NCBI GenBank assembly: GCA_015179125.1
Contig: WHVA01000314.1
Location: 62,001-126,000 of the forward strand
Reading direction: 5' to 3'
From: Gautieria morchelliformis
Taxonomy: Eukaryota > Basidiomycota > Agaricomycetes > Gomphales > Gomphaceae
Length of the DNA: 64,000 nucleotides
Shown: positions 1 through 9,282 of the stretch, piece by piece
How the letters are laid out: each line of letters opens with the position of its first letter
Position numbering within the stretch: position 1 is the first letter of the stretch
Made by a program: the position numbers and the translations under genes
The notes under the pieces: generated by a model
What the model saw: only the letters and a program-made list of their open reading frames with translations
Databases searched by the model: none
What the model was told of the DNA's origin: nothing

Positions 1-1975
1 CCATCTTCCGGTGACTGTTGCGACAAGACCGCTCCGGTAGCTGTGTCGGAAGAATCCGCCTCGACTCGGTAAGGGTGAGAGTCGTCGGGAAAGATCAGGA
101 CTGGGGCAGAAGTGATCAGCTCTTTGAGTTTGTCGAAGGAGGCCTGTTCCGGCTCTCCCCACCGCCATCCAACCTCCTTCTTGGTGAGGTCAAAGAGGGC
201 ATGGGCCTGGCAGGAGAAGTCCTTGATGAACCGCCGGTAGAAATTGACAAACCCAATGAAGGACTGGACCTCCTTCTTGTTCCACAGCACAGTCCAATCT
301 GATACACCGGAAACTTTGACTGGGTCCATTTCCACCTTTCCTTCCGACACAATCACCCCAAGATACTCTATCCGCATCCGCTCAAATTCGCACTTTTCCG
401 GCTTGAGACACAGGTTGTATTCCCGGAGCCGTTCCAGCACTCTCCGCATGACTTCCTGATGTTCGGACATTGTTTTTGTGAAGATGAGGATGTCATCGAG
501 GTAGATGCAGACAACCCCTTCTGCTATCATGTCACGGAAAATGTTATTCATCATTGTCTGGAATGTGGCGGGACTGTTGGTGAGGCCGAAGAACATGACC
601 TGTGGCTCAAAGAGTCCTCGGTTGGTGCGGAATGCGGCCTTCCACTCGTCTCCCTCCCGGATCCGAACATTATTGAAGCCCCAGCGGACATCCAGCTTAG
701 TGAAGTACCTTGCCCCGCAGAGTTGTGTGATTAGTTTGGAAATGAGTGGAATGGGGTATCGGTTCTTGATTGTGATCGCATTCAAGGCCCAGTAGTCCTG
801 CACAAGCCTGAGCGAGCCATCCTTCTTCTTGATGAAGAACACCGGAGATGCCATGGGTGACTTGGAGGGGAGGATCCTCCCTGTATGGAGGTTTTCCACA
901 AGGAATGCATCGAGCTCTACCTGCTCCTTGGGTGACAGCAGGTAGACCTTGCAGTTGGTGGGCTTTGACCTGGGCTCCAATTCGATGGCACGGTCCCACA
1001 GCTTTCGTGGAGGCAGGGCATCAAATGACTCCTTGGCAAAGACATCCTCGAACTCCCGCAGGTACTCCGGAATTTCCACATCCGCTTTATCATGCTTCTT
1101 GGAGGCTTCAGCAAGGCGTTGCGAAATATTTCCGGTGGCGCGGATGTGTTCCGCTTCCGGCGGAAGGTTTACGTACAGCAAGCGCTCCCCCTCCGCCAGA
1201 GTCTCTTCTGGCCCGAGTCGGATGACATCGGGATCGGAATTGGAATCGGAATTGGAAGTGGGATCCGGATCAAATTCCGCTTCCGAGTCTTCTTCTGCAA
1301 GCAGTGGATGGGGGCCAGGACGACATGTCTGTATGAGCCGTTCGGTCTTCCGCTGCTCCTGGCGCTCCTTCCGCATTTCTGACCGGCACATGTGACACTT
1401 GGCTGGGCACCGACTCATCAGCACCTTCCGAGTCTGCCAATTTATCTCCGGGTTGTGCTCCTGGAGCCAGGTAAACCCGAGGATGATGTCTTGCTTCCCC
1501 AGGCTGGTCACTGCAAAGGAAGTGCATTCTGTGTGCCCATCATAGCGGGGAATCGTGTCTCCTATCTCCGTGATGGACCCTGCCTCATTGGGGCTTCCAT
1601 CCACATTGAACACCGGGATTGCATGTTGCAACTTCCGCGTGGTCAGTTGGTTCCGTTCCACATAGTCCCGGTCTATAAACTGACCAGTGGCCCCGCAATC
1701 GACAAGGGCGGGTCCAGATTTGACTTCCGCTGTATCCGTCGTCTGGATCTCCACCATAATGACTAGTGACTTGGGGCCAGGGGTGGCAGCGACAACATAG
1801 CGCTTTGGAAGGCGTTTCTCCCAAGGGCGGATGCGGGATGGACAGGGTGTCGGATTTGGTTTTTGTGTGACTTTATCCGGTGGGTCTGTATGAGGTGAGG
1901 GAGCGGGGGCTTTTCATTCTCTACTTCAAGACAGGCAAACCGGTTATGTACAGGCAGCAGGGGCACACATCTCAC
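1..1975 (-). CDS. Ty3/gypsy pol, 5' part (protease and reverse transcriptase), gypsy-1
   Basis: Reading frame open on the minus strand from about 1975 to the left edge with no stop that I can find; it has no stop because the window cuts it. In order it shows an aspartic protease site (VDCGATG, around 1690-1710), a linker, then reverse transcriptase: the KKKDGSLR block near 815-840, FFGLTNSPATFQ near 555-590 and the catalytic YLDD near 495-506, then the start of the RNase H/connection region. The catalytic aspartates are present. It follows the gag gene directly, as in other fungal Ty3/gypsy elements. RNase H, integrase and the 3' LTR lie beyond the window. The element is distinct from gypsy-A and gypsy-B later in the window, which have FMDD instead of YLDD. 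Function: copying of element RNA into DNA in the cytoplasmic particle. Confidence 0.85.
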
Positions 1976-3345
1976 CCGCTGCGTGTCACAAAATCCGACG
2001 CATCTTCCCCTCCTGATGCACCATGTTCCGCATTTTTGGGAATTACTTCCGCAGTGGGCACTCCGCCTATGTCCGTGAGTGCGAGGAACTCTGGAAGGAG
2101 CTCGAGTTTCTCCTCCGTGGTCATAAGCCGGATGTCAAAGGCTTGTGGGCACTCGCGAGCATAGTGACCTGGTTGTCGGCATCGGAAGCAGGTGATAGTT
2201 CCGTGGCCTTTTCCGCGCATGCGGTCAACATCCATCGGGGCAGGGCCACTCTTCGAAGGAGGAGGGCTATGGTTCCTAATAGGAGCAGGCGGAGCAAGCG
2301 TCGGAAATATTTTCCATGTGGGAGTGAATGCACTTCCGGGTTTTGGCATAGGTGGAGTAGGACGAGTGGAACTGCGTGTCATGTTCCGGTTTGTCTCCAT
2401 GAAGGCCTCATTTGCTTCCCTGTTCCGGGACACCCTCTGTGCAGCTTGGTACCACCCTTCCGGGTCATCAAAATCCGGAGCTCCATCCCCAAGCAGCGCG
2501 ACTTGGTTCTGGAGTGTCGGATCAAGTCCTCGTCGGAATTTGATGACAATCATCTTGTCGTCGTCATACTCCGCAAGGTCAAAGAGCTCCTGGAAGCGAT
2601 CGATGTAGTCATCGACCGGATCCTTGGCCTGGTACCAGCTTGTCCCCTCCAGCTTTGTAAGGGCTGTGAGCTGCTCGTTTTTTGGGGCCGAACTGGTTGG
2701 AAAATGTTTTCTCGAAGGCGTCCCAGTCCTGGAAGTAGTTCCCCTTGCCCTTTGCTTCATGCCGGATCACCTTGTTTGCAAAACGGGCTGCGCAGTCCGA
2801 CTTGAAAAAGGACAATGCCCAGTGGATCCAAGCCTGGTTGTTCAGAAAGAGGTCTCCGACAATTGCGAAGTAGATGCTGCATGTGTTGAAGAATGCGCGT
2901 CCCTTCTCCCGATCTCCGTCAAAGTCTGCCGGAGTTGGGGTTTGACCTTTGCTAACTTCGCCGACATCCTCTCTTCCGCTGCTCCTGCTTTTCCGAAATC
3001 CGGATCATCCAGCATTTCATTTCCACCACCTTGTGGAATTTCTAACTTAGCCAAAATTGCTTGTAAGGCTGTTTCAATCGGGTCGGTCTTCATCCGGTTC
3101 CGCGTCAATTCCTCCTCCATATTCCGAAGACGATCATCCGGATCCATGTCGGAAGGAGAAATATGGGACGGGATTTCCGGGGTTGGGAGCTCGACGTAAG
3201 AAGAGGGGCTGTCGTACGCTGTGTGTGCGGAAGAGGTCGCGATCTCCGAGTCGCTGTCTCCGATTCCGAACGCACCTATGGCAAGTGCAACGCGCCGTAC
3301 GACCGCCGGTCCTCTAGGGGAGATACTTTTCTGCTGTAAGGGCAA
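1972..3345 (-). pseudogene. Ty3/gypsy gag, gypsy-1, with two compensating frameshifts
   Basis: Capsid/nucleocapsid precursor of gypsy-1. It starts with ATG at 3345 and has an acidic N-terminal part, a capsid-like central part (WYQAKDPVDDYIDRFQELF) and a nucleocapsid CCHC zinc knuckle (CFRCRQPGHYAREC, about 2160-2205), the usual gag order. The N-terminal piece (3345-2842) and the C-terminal piece (2760-1972) share one frame, but the middle (about 2860-2690) reads only in another frame, so two indels roughly cancel each other. The gag stop at 1972 is followed at once by the pol frame. A zinc knuckle of this kind packages element RNA. Gag class is confident; whether the copy is active is doubtful because of the two shifts. 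Confidence 0.75.
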
Positions 3346-3375
3346 CCCTGGCTGGTTGTGGAGATCGCACTACCA

Positions 3376-3824
3376 CACAACTGACAAGGGGAAATCCAAA
3401 GTATGTATAAATGCACAGAGTATACAAGAGAGGGGATTCTCACCTGACAAGGGGAAATCCAAAGAGAAAGGTCTAAGGACCCCCAATGTCAGTGAGCCTG
3501 TATTATACTACGCTGCACAGCCAGGGACAACACTTGGCACCCGCCATCAACCCTGCATCCTCATGACCTCCCTGACCCTTGATCGACCCTTGATGCCACC
3601 TATTACGCGAGTTGCTTGATTTCAGACACTGTTCCAAGAGTGGAAGTCGGAAATTGGAGTGGAACTGGCAAGGCGAACAGAACTGGTGGAAGTTCTCCCA
3701 GAAGCGGAATCATTTCCGAAAGCGGAGGCGGAGATGGAATCGGAACTGGAAGCGGAGTCGGAAATGGAGTCGGAACTGGGTGTGGTGTCGGAACTGGAAA
3801 TGGAAAACAGGGTGTCCCCTGACA
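3376..3824 (-). mobile_element. Probable 5' LTR of gypsy-1
   Basis: Lies just upstream of gag on the minus strand. Read on that strand it begins TGTCAGGGGACACC at 3824 and ends near a possible primer-binding site starting TGG around 3375. I cannot compare with the other LTR (outside the window), so the inner end is a guess. It contains the GGAA-rich block listed separately. No target duplication can be checked from one side. Confidence 0.5.
3624..3808 (+). repeat. GGAA/TCGGAA-rich degenerate minisatellite inside the gypsy-1 LTR
   Basis: A purine-rich run built from variations on GGAA, GTCGGAA and GGAACTGG, for example the series of GTCGGAAATGGA and GTCGGAACTGG units at 3745-3800. The two open frames across it are low-complexity (Asn/Trp/Arg-rich or Gly/Ser/Thr-rich) and not genes. 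The same TTCCG/CGGAA pentamer is unusually common through the whole of gypsy-1. Confidence 0.6.
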
Positions 3825-3870
3825 GTTAGCGGATCAAATCACCACCCCTAACCCCACCCCGGGCCAATCC

Positions 3871-4097
3871 GTGCCAGGTCTCATGGAACGGATCACCAGC
3901 CCACCCAGCCCGTCATTCACGGGCCCCAGTGAGCCACTGGCGTCGACAGTTGACATCCCCAATGGCTTCTACTCGAACAACCTGGATCTCGAACACTACT
4001 ATCCGGACTGCCCACAGCATGTCTCGAAAAAGAGACGTGCCCAAGGTTACGAACAGCTCGTAACCTATGACCCCATCGGTAATCTGCGCAAGCACGT
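3871..4097 (+). CDS. Orphan LTR-D protein, N-terminal fragment
   Basis: Open frame of about 75 residues before the solo LTR insertion at 4098; it shows a DLEHYYPDCPQHVSKKRRAQ stretch with a basic patch, and no known domain. It continues across the solo LTR only with further stops, so the protein is broken here. It is Pro/Ser-rich at its start. I do not recognise the family. It lies in the same strand and element as the longer orphan ORF at 4845-5537. Confidence 0.4.
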
Positions 4098-4585
4098 TGT
4101 TGGGTGCATTTATGCTCCTGCACCAAAATCAAGCATAATATATTTGATTTATTGTATGGTGTTTCAATCTCTTCTCACATTGTTCTTGTACCATGCATCC
4201 ACTTCTCTGATCATTTTCGAAAATTTCCAGTCACTCCCTGCCTCTCCATTTCATTTTGTTATCTCTATTTTCACAAGCGGCTGCACCCAGCGGAGTTTGA
4301 AATGACTTCGACGCGCGAGCTCTTGAGCGCTAAAGGGCCGGGTGCACGTATATGCCTTCTGAGACAGGATAGTGCTCCTCTCTCAGTGACAATAAATTCA
4401 CTGAGAGAGGCGAGTAGTATTCTTTATATTTTCATAGCATGTTGACTGAAAATCATGTAGTGAATTTGATTCTAGCTATTGTATTAATATAACAGTGACA
4501 ATAAATTCACTGAGAGAGTGAATTTGATTCTAGCTTTCTAAGAGCTCTACCGAACCTTCCCTGCCATAACTCCAAGTTGCTAACA
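4098..4585 (+). mobile_element. Solo LTR, family TGTTGGG (copy 1)
   Basis: Begins TGTTGGGTGCATTTATG and ends GCTAACA. It is flanked by CACGT (4093-4097) and CATGT (4586-4590), a 5-bp target duplication with one transition. Inside is a diagnostic inverted pair, CTCTCAGTGA..TCACTGAGAG near 4379-4412, partly repeated near 4493-4520. Two other copies are at 12172-14094 (minus) and 43693-44232 (plus). Length 488 bp; no internal coding region remains, so it is a solo LTR formed by recombination. Confidence 0.75.
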
Positions 4586-4844
4586 CATGTCACCAGTGAG
4601 TAGCTGGCACAGTCGCCGAGTCGCACTGCAGACGACCCGGCACTGGGGCTGGGGCTGGCCGCGGCTGAGCAGGAGAGGGCCAGACAAGCGGTCCTTCAGC
4701 CTGCGCCATCGGTGTCATTGCCCCCGTCGGCGATGACAGTTCCCAACCCTCTCCCGGGGGAAGGGGAGCTCATGCCCCCTCGGGGACCCTCTGTTCACCG
4801 TAACGGGCCGCCTGCCGCGGCCCCTCGGAAAAAGAACTTCGCTG

Positions 4845-5537
4845 CAAGCCGAATGGTTTGACCTCTGCGAAACCAAAGAGCAGAGGTTGCAGGACCTCCT
4901 AAAGGAGGCCAGGGAGATGCCAATGGGCTCCCACGTGCGTGGGATGATGACCGTGATGAGACAGGCCCGGGAAGAGGCCCAGGCCAGTAACCAGCGGTCA
5001 GGCTACTTCCTCATCGGTGAAGGAACTGCCGATGACATCCAGGTCGTACTCCAGGGCTGGTTACGCAACCCCGAGGGCATCCCATTGGCCATCCACGACG
5101 ATGGCAGTCTGAACATCCACAACGTGGATGTATGGATGTGGATGAGGAGGCTTGCTCCCAAGAATCCCAAGCCCCCCTCTCCCCTCAGGGTGTGGATGTA
5201 CGATCTATTCCACGTCACCAGCCAATGGCAGGAGCTCGTTCCAGCCAATGAGGTCCGGTATGCCATCAGCGACACCCTAAGGGCATCGATCACGGGGATG
5301 TTCCCCATCCGAGGTCGCTCGTCCTGGGACATCCCTCTGGATGAGGTCGCCTGCTGGCTCACCAGATATGGCGGCGTGACTGGGGACAGTGCACCCCAGA
5401 TCAAACTATTCGTAGACCTCTCCGGGACGACGTTCAGTGCGCCTGCCCAAATAGGGCAGGAGAAGCTGCGAATGGCGGCCCTGCAGGACCGCCACAAGGT
5501 GGCGCTCATGGCTGCAGAGGCACCAACAGCCACCTGA
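4845..5537 (+). CDS. Orphan LTR-D protein, main open frame
   Basis: The frame is open from about 4845; the first ATG is at 4887 but homologous residues (EWFDLC) lie upstream of it, so that ATG is probably not the true start. Visible features: a basic helical stretch (LLKEAREMPMGSHVRGMM), then SGYFLIGEG, a VVLQGWLRNPEGIPLAI block, and NVDVWMWM. The collinear set EWFDLC / basic helix / YFLIG / NPEGIP / VDVWMWM recurs on the minus strand at 43138-43692 with considerable divergence, which argues for a real conserved protein. No catalytic motif or membrane segment seen. By position in an LTR element it could be a gag-like structural protein, but that is inference. Ends at TGA 5535-5537. Confidence 0.55.
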   Translation, partial: QAEWFDLCETKEQRLQDLLKEAREMPMGSHVRGMMTVMRQAREEAQASNQRSGYFLIGEGTADDIQVVLQGWLRNPEGIPLAIHDDGSLNIHNVDVWMWMRRLAPKNPKPPSPLRVWMYDLFHVTSQWQELVPANEVRYAISDTLRASITGMFPIRGRSSWDIPLDEVACWLTRYGGVTGDSAPQIKLFVDLSGTTFSAPAQIGQEKLRMAALQDRHKVALMAAEAPTAT

Positions 5538-5788
5538 GCACAGTTAGACCATGAGATAGCTGTCACTCATGGCCCCTTGCCAGCCCACGACCCAGTCGCC
5601 GAAGCGACCTTTCGGCAGGACATCGGTATCGATTCCCGCCCCATGTCCCCGCCGACAGCCCAGAACTCCCGACGGACCCACGCCCACCACTGGCTCCGTA
5701 CACCGACATTCCCATGTCGGATGCGGACTTCGAGGACCTCACAAGGTCCATCTACGAGGAGGTTTGAGTTGTCTATAGAGGGGGAGGG
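5538..5788 (+). other. Tail of LTR-D internal region and polypurine tract
   Basis: Between the orphan stop and the 3' LTR the sequence still reads as degraded coding: an Asp/Glu-rich end (MSDADFEDLTRSIYEEV then TGA at about 5764-5766) recalls the frame at 63900-64000 of the second LTR-D copy. The purine run AGAGGGGGAGGG at 5777-5788 directly precedes the LTR and is the expected plus-strand primer. Confidence 0.5.
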
Positions 5789-5998
5789 TGTAAATATGAT
5801 ATTTACCCGCATTGCCCTTAAGGCAATGCGTGCTACTGGACTAGCTTAGCTAATCACTGACAGTTCTTGCATGGGAACCGTGCAGTGGTTCCCCAGATCT
5901 TACCTTACACTGTCACTACGTAGCACACAGAATTACCACCTCTTGGTCGAGTTCCACTTGCCCTTGTGACACAAGGCTTTAAGATACACTATTTTACA
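5789..5998 (+). mobile_element. LTR-D long terminal repeat (3' LTR, copy a)
   Basis: TGTAAATATGATATTTACCC at the left, ATTTTACA at the right, 210 bp. Aligns along its length with 9432-9646 and 57393-57606 (shared blocks: GCATGGGAACCG, CACTGTCACTACGTAGCA, TGGTCAAGTTC/TGGTCGAGTTC, CTTGTGA.ACAAGG). It is the most diverged copy. No matching 5-bp flank is found, as expected if the 5' half is lost. Confidence 0.7.
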
Positions 5999-6540
5999 GG
6001 AATTCACCCTGTGTACAGTTGTGAACAAGCAAAATCGACAATTTTGCCAGTGGCTGGGTAAAATTTTTTGGCATCAATCTGACGCAATATTTGGACCCAG
6101 TGGGCTTCAAAACCCCTGAATCTGTTGAGTTTGAAAATTTCCCACGACTTTTTGGGTTGGCCAAATTTTTGAGTCAAAAATTGGAGGTATGAGCTTATCA
6201 TGTGATGAATTGTGCACATGTGTCAAGCTGGTCGCAGCCTCCGCTAACCCTCCGTGGACTGCAGCATGTGATGTGCTAGAGCCCAGGGCGTGTGCACTCT
6301 TGCTTAATGGTGCACATATCCAGGTACACTTGCTCTACCTGCCCAGAGTTCTGGGGAACTCAGCTCTGTGTCTACATCTCAGGGTTCACGCTGCAGTAAG
6401 TGCCACTGCCTGGCAGCTGATGTTCTGCATGAAGGACTCATGTACACCCTTTATAGCTTGCTCTCACACACTGCTCTCTGCACTCGCTCGCTGTGCCCCA
6501 CACATCATGATGGCTGAGCTCTCATGGACTACTCTCCATA
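5999..6540. other. No clear feature
   Basis: AT-rich at first (T-runs near 6060-6180), then ordinary composition. Short open frames on both strands show no recognisable motif. A CAGTGGCTGGGTAAAATTTT string near 6048-6067 looks somewhat like a hAT inverted terminal repeat, but I found no partner. Confidence 0.3.
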
Positions 6541-7515
6541 GGCAGGAGATTTTGTCATAATTAATGAAGGTGGCTTTGAAGATAAAGATACTATGCAGTA
6601 TGATTGTAATCCTCATCTTACTCCGCATCCCATCGGGCTCTTTGTAGATTTGCTCAAACTCCCTATTTTGATTGACACAACAAGAATCTCCATGCACGTT
6701 GGTTTTTGCACGGCAATCAAACCATATTGCAGGACGGACAGGAACTCTTCTTGTCCATTGCTGACAATTGCAGAGATGTCTCTGCAGATTGCTTGGTGTC
6801 TAAGATTAATGTTGTCAGGATTTTTTTAGCTGAACATTCCATTCAAAGTTGGCCAGAAGAGGACAAGTATTTCTATTCATATGTTGGCTCAATATTCAAA
6901 GGGACTAGCTAACAAGCTATTTAGGTCAGCTTGGGACTGCAGAAATCCTGCAGGGTTCATGGAAGTGGTGGACGAACAAGTTTATGTTCCTTCATCACGT
7001 ATATGTATCTCATGTGAAGGCCATGACTCACCCATTTCTCATTTCATCTCTTGCACCTCAAGTATCATTCAATCTGTCGGGTATCAGCTTGACTTCGTTC
7101 ATTATCAGGCGTCTTCTCCTGGTTGGGTAGCGTGCTCAATCAGTCAAATAAGCACATTCCTGAAATCTGGAATGAAGTTCGCATCCTTGTGTCCAGACTG
7201 GGTAGAGAACCTTATAGAATTGGACCTGGTCACTTTGCAGAGGTATGACATTTCATATGCAAGGCACTTATTTCTCCTTTAACCACAACTACCACACTCA
7301 CTGTGCACCTGCTAGCATTGCTACCTGCAGGTTTTTGTTTCCCCTTCCCTGCACAGCACAAAATGTGCTGCCAGGCCCTCGGACATTTGTCACTTTCTTT
7401 CTCTTTGCGTACTTGTAAGCACTACATTTATGGACTGCAATTTCACTCTTGCAGGTGGGTGCCTTGCCAGATGCCTGCCTTACACGAGATTAAAATTAAG
7501 TATGACATAAATTAA
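6541..7515 (+). pseudogene. Degraded multi-exon gene of unknown function
   Basis: Several exon-like pieces join through plausible short GT..AG introns: after a Thr-Arg-Ile-Ser-Met-His exon an intron at about 6698-6731 leads to DGQELFLSIADNCRDVSADC; an intron at about 7242-7331 leads to VFVSPSLHSTKCAARPSD; another at about 7415-7454 leads to the last exon VGALPDACLTRD then a stop. A further block, NKHIPEIWNEVRILVSRLGR (about 7150-7205), lies before the second intron. Stops interrupt the frame near 6910 and 7010-7130, so the gene is broken. I do not recognise the family; it looks like intron-rich basidiomycete coding DNA and may be an older repeat. Confidence 0.4.
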
Positions 7516-7795
7516 TCACATAGCGTACATAAAAGTAAAACAGGCCTGAGCCCAGTCGGGCACCATAGACGCACACATCTTGCAAGCCACACTGGTAGCC
7601 AGCTCTTTGTCAGCAAGTGGGGCCCTGTAGCCCCTCAGGAACACATCCTGGCTTAATTTATGTTGTTGATCTGGTGACAGTTCGTGGTCTGGGTGCGAGA
7701 TAATCCCTGGCCGGCCTCTGCCGTGACTAGCTCAACATCATAAGCCAAGTGGTTCCAAGTAGGGCACAGGGGCAAATTCCAGAGTTTATAACTTT

Positions 7796-7831
7796 GGGTT
7801 AGTCACATGGTTTATAACATGTGACTAACCC
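7796..7831. repeat. Perfect 14-bp inverted repeat (hairpin)
   Basis: GGGTTAGTCACATG (7796-7809), an 8-base AT-rich loop, then CATGTGACTAACCC (7818-7831). Arms match exactly. No T-run follows, so not a simple terminator. It sits between two degraded coding regions and may be a cruciform or the remains of a palindromic MITE. Confidence 0.7.
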
Positions 7832-7939
7832 CAGTGGCCTTCCAACTGGTGTTTCAAACACAGCTTACATAAGACCGACAACCCCGGCCTTAGGTATTTT
7901 TAGATATCAATTTACAGACCTGTCCTCTTGCCCGCCCAC

Positions 7940-8567
7940 CATGGATTGTGAGTGCCACGACAGCAAGCTTAAAAGGCTTGATCTGTACCTTCGTAGACTG
8001 CCTTCGTCTCTTGCCATCACTGAGTCTTTCTCGCGTTATAATTTCACACAGTTTTCTCTAGACCCCAACTGGGTAGAAGCCCCAGGAAGTGTCAAAGGAG
8101 TGGTGAACCGTGAGCTCGAAGTTAGACTAGGTACACATGTGAATGGCCCAATAGAGTTTGTGGAATGAGGTCCCCAAGTGGAAGCACTTGTGGGAATTCT
8201 TGATCACTACTCAGCACAGTTTCCAGATGATGTGTTGTTGGCCAAATGGATAGATGATGCATTGGGAGGGGCAATACACACCTACTCAAAAGCAAACACA
8301 CCTGTAAGCATGTAATTTACAAGTGTTTTGCGATCATTGCGAAAAGTAATGTGTTTGATCCTGTTTTTCAACAGCTTCCTGATTTGAATTTTGCCAAAAC
8401 TAATAACCGAGAAAACAGCCAGTTGTCCACATCACAACCAAATAAGAAGCGGCCCCTTCCATCTACAGATGCAGCTGAACATACATCTGCTGCAAAGCAG
8501 CCAAAAGCCGGTCAAAAAAAGGTGCAGACTAAGTTAACAAACACCATCAGAACTGATACAATGGTAC
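7940..8567 (+). pseudogene. Upstream exons, probably 5' part of the hAT transposase gene
   Basis: An exon around 7940-8301 encodes PSSLAITESFSRYNFTQFSL and, after one in-frame TGA (about 8166), QVEALVGILDHYSAQFPDDV and LLAKWIDDALGG. A GT..AG intron (GTAAGC at about 8302 to CAG at about 8373) joins it to a lysine-rich exon (NKKRPLPSTDAAEHTSAAKQ) ending at ATG|GTAC near 8565. The next intron carries the MITE. A basic, Ser/Thr-rich stretch ahead of a BED finger is common in this transposase class, but the link to the downstream hAT exons is inference from position and frame. Confidence 0.45.
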
Positions 8568-9220
8568 TAGTGATGGGCACGGCCCGGCCCAGGCCGCGGC
8601 TTAGCCCGAGCCGAGCCCCCGAAAGCCCGAGCCGGGCCAGGCCCAAGCCGTTGACACGCCGGGCTTCCGGGCCTGGCTCGAGTTTTGACAAGCCCGAGCC
8701 GGGCCCTGAAGCCGCGGCCTCGTAGGCGCCCGCCGGCACCGCTGCCGCCCGGCGCTTCTCCTCCTTCCGCCCCACCATCCCGCCAGCGCCTTGAAAATCC
8801 CGCCCCCACCCCCGCCGTCTCCTTCCTTCACCTGTACCCTGCAGCGAGAGCAGCGCGGTACGGGCCTTGCTCCTCCGCGTGGGTGTGCGGGTGCGTGTGG
8901 GCGTCTGCGTGGGGGTGGGCATGCACATGCGGCTGCGTGTGCACGTGTGTATGGGGCTGCAGGTGCGTGGAGGGGGTGTGGGGGGGATGGGCATGCTTGT
9001 TTGGCCGTGCCAGCGGCGGCGGCGGCGGGTGGTGGTGCTGTTGTTGGAGGTGCAACACATGTCTAGTTCCCCACCAACAGGCCGCGGCCCAAGCCGGGCT
9101 TAGCCCGAGCCGAGCCGGGCCTGCTGGTGAGGGCCTGGCTCAGGATTTGGGAAGCCCGAGCCCGAGCAGGCCGGGCCCAAGCCTGGGCTTTGGGGCCGAG
9201 CCGGGCCCTGCCCATCACTA
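8568..9220. mobile_element. hAT-type MITE with 8-bp target duplication
   Basis: Ends TAGTGATGGGCACGGCCCGG and CCGGGCCCTGCCCATCACTA are inverted repeats. The flanks are identical 8-mers, AATGGTAC at 8560-8567 and 9221-9228, the size typical for hAT. The 653-bp body is GC-rich, full of GCCCGAGCC/GGGCCGGG words, with a (GT)n-like stretch near 8875-8960. Open frames across it in several registers are low-complexity and not genes. It lies inside an intron (GTACATG.. to ..CCGCAG at 9282) of the hAT host gene. Confidence 0.9.
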
Positions 9221-9282
9221 AATGGTACATGTGCTTCGCACCCCATTAACTAAGTAAAAGTCCTGACGCTTACTTACCGCAG

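Larger units (their letters stand above)
3825..5998 (+). mobile_element. LTR-D element, 3' half (orphan coding region, polypurine tract, 3' LTR)
   Basis: Remnant of a family I do not recognise. The internal coding sequence (3871-5776) ends 13-15 bp before a purine run (AGAGGGGGAGGG, 5777-5788) that directly abuts a TG..CA repeat (5789-5998). That is the normal layout polypurine tract plus 3' LTR. The same LTR occurs at 9432-9646 (solo) and at 57393-57606, where it precedes another orphan ORF and so acts as a 5' LTR. No reverse transcriptase, integrase or protease motif is visible in this 1.9 kb. The left part is cut by gypsy-1 at 3824, and a solo LTR of another family sits inside it. Confidence 0.6.

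Noticed and set aside
697..1225. Open frames on the minus and plus strands over the gypsy-1 RT region
   Set aside because: Shadow frames; the true RT frame on the minus strand is open to the window edge and carries the motifs.
3612..3851. Trp/Asn/Arg-rich 79-codon frame
   Set aside because: Comes from the GGAA-rich repeat of the gypsy-1 LTR.
6048..6067. CAGTGGCTGGGTAAAATTTT as the hAT terminal inverted repeat
   Set aside because: No inverted partner found near 35.6 kb or after gypsy-A at 42.2 kb; left as unproven.
8512..9221. Several overlapping open frames in GC-rich DNA
   Set aside because: Located inside the MITE; Pro/Ala/Arg/Gly low-complexity in all frames because of GCCCGAGCC words.
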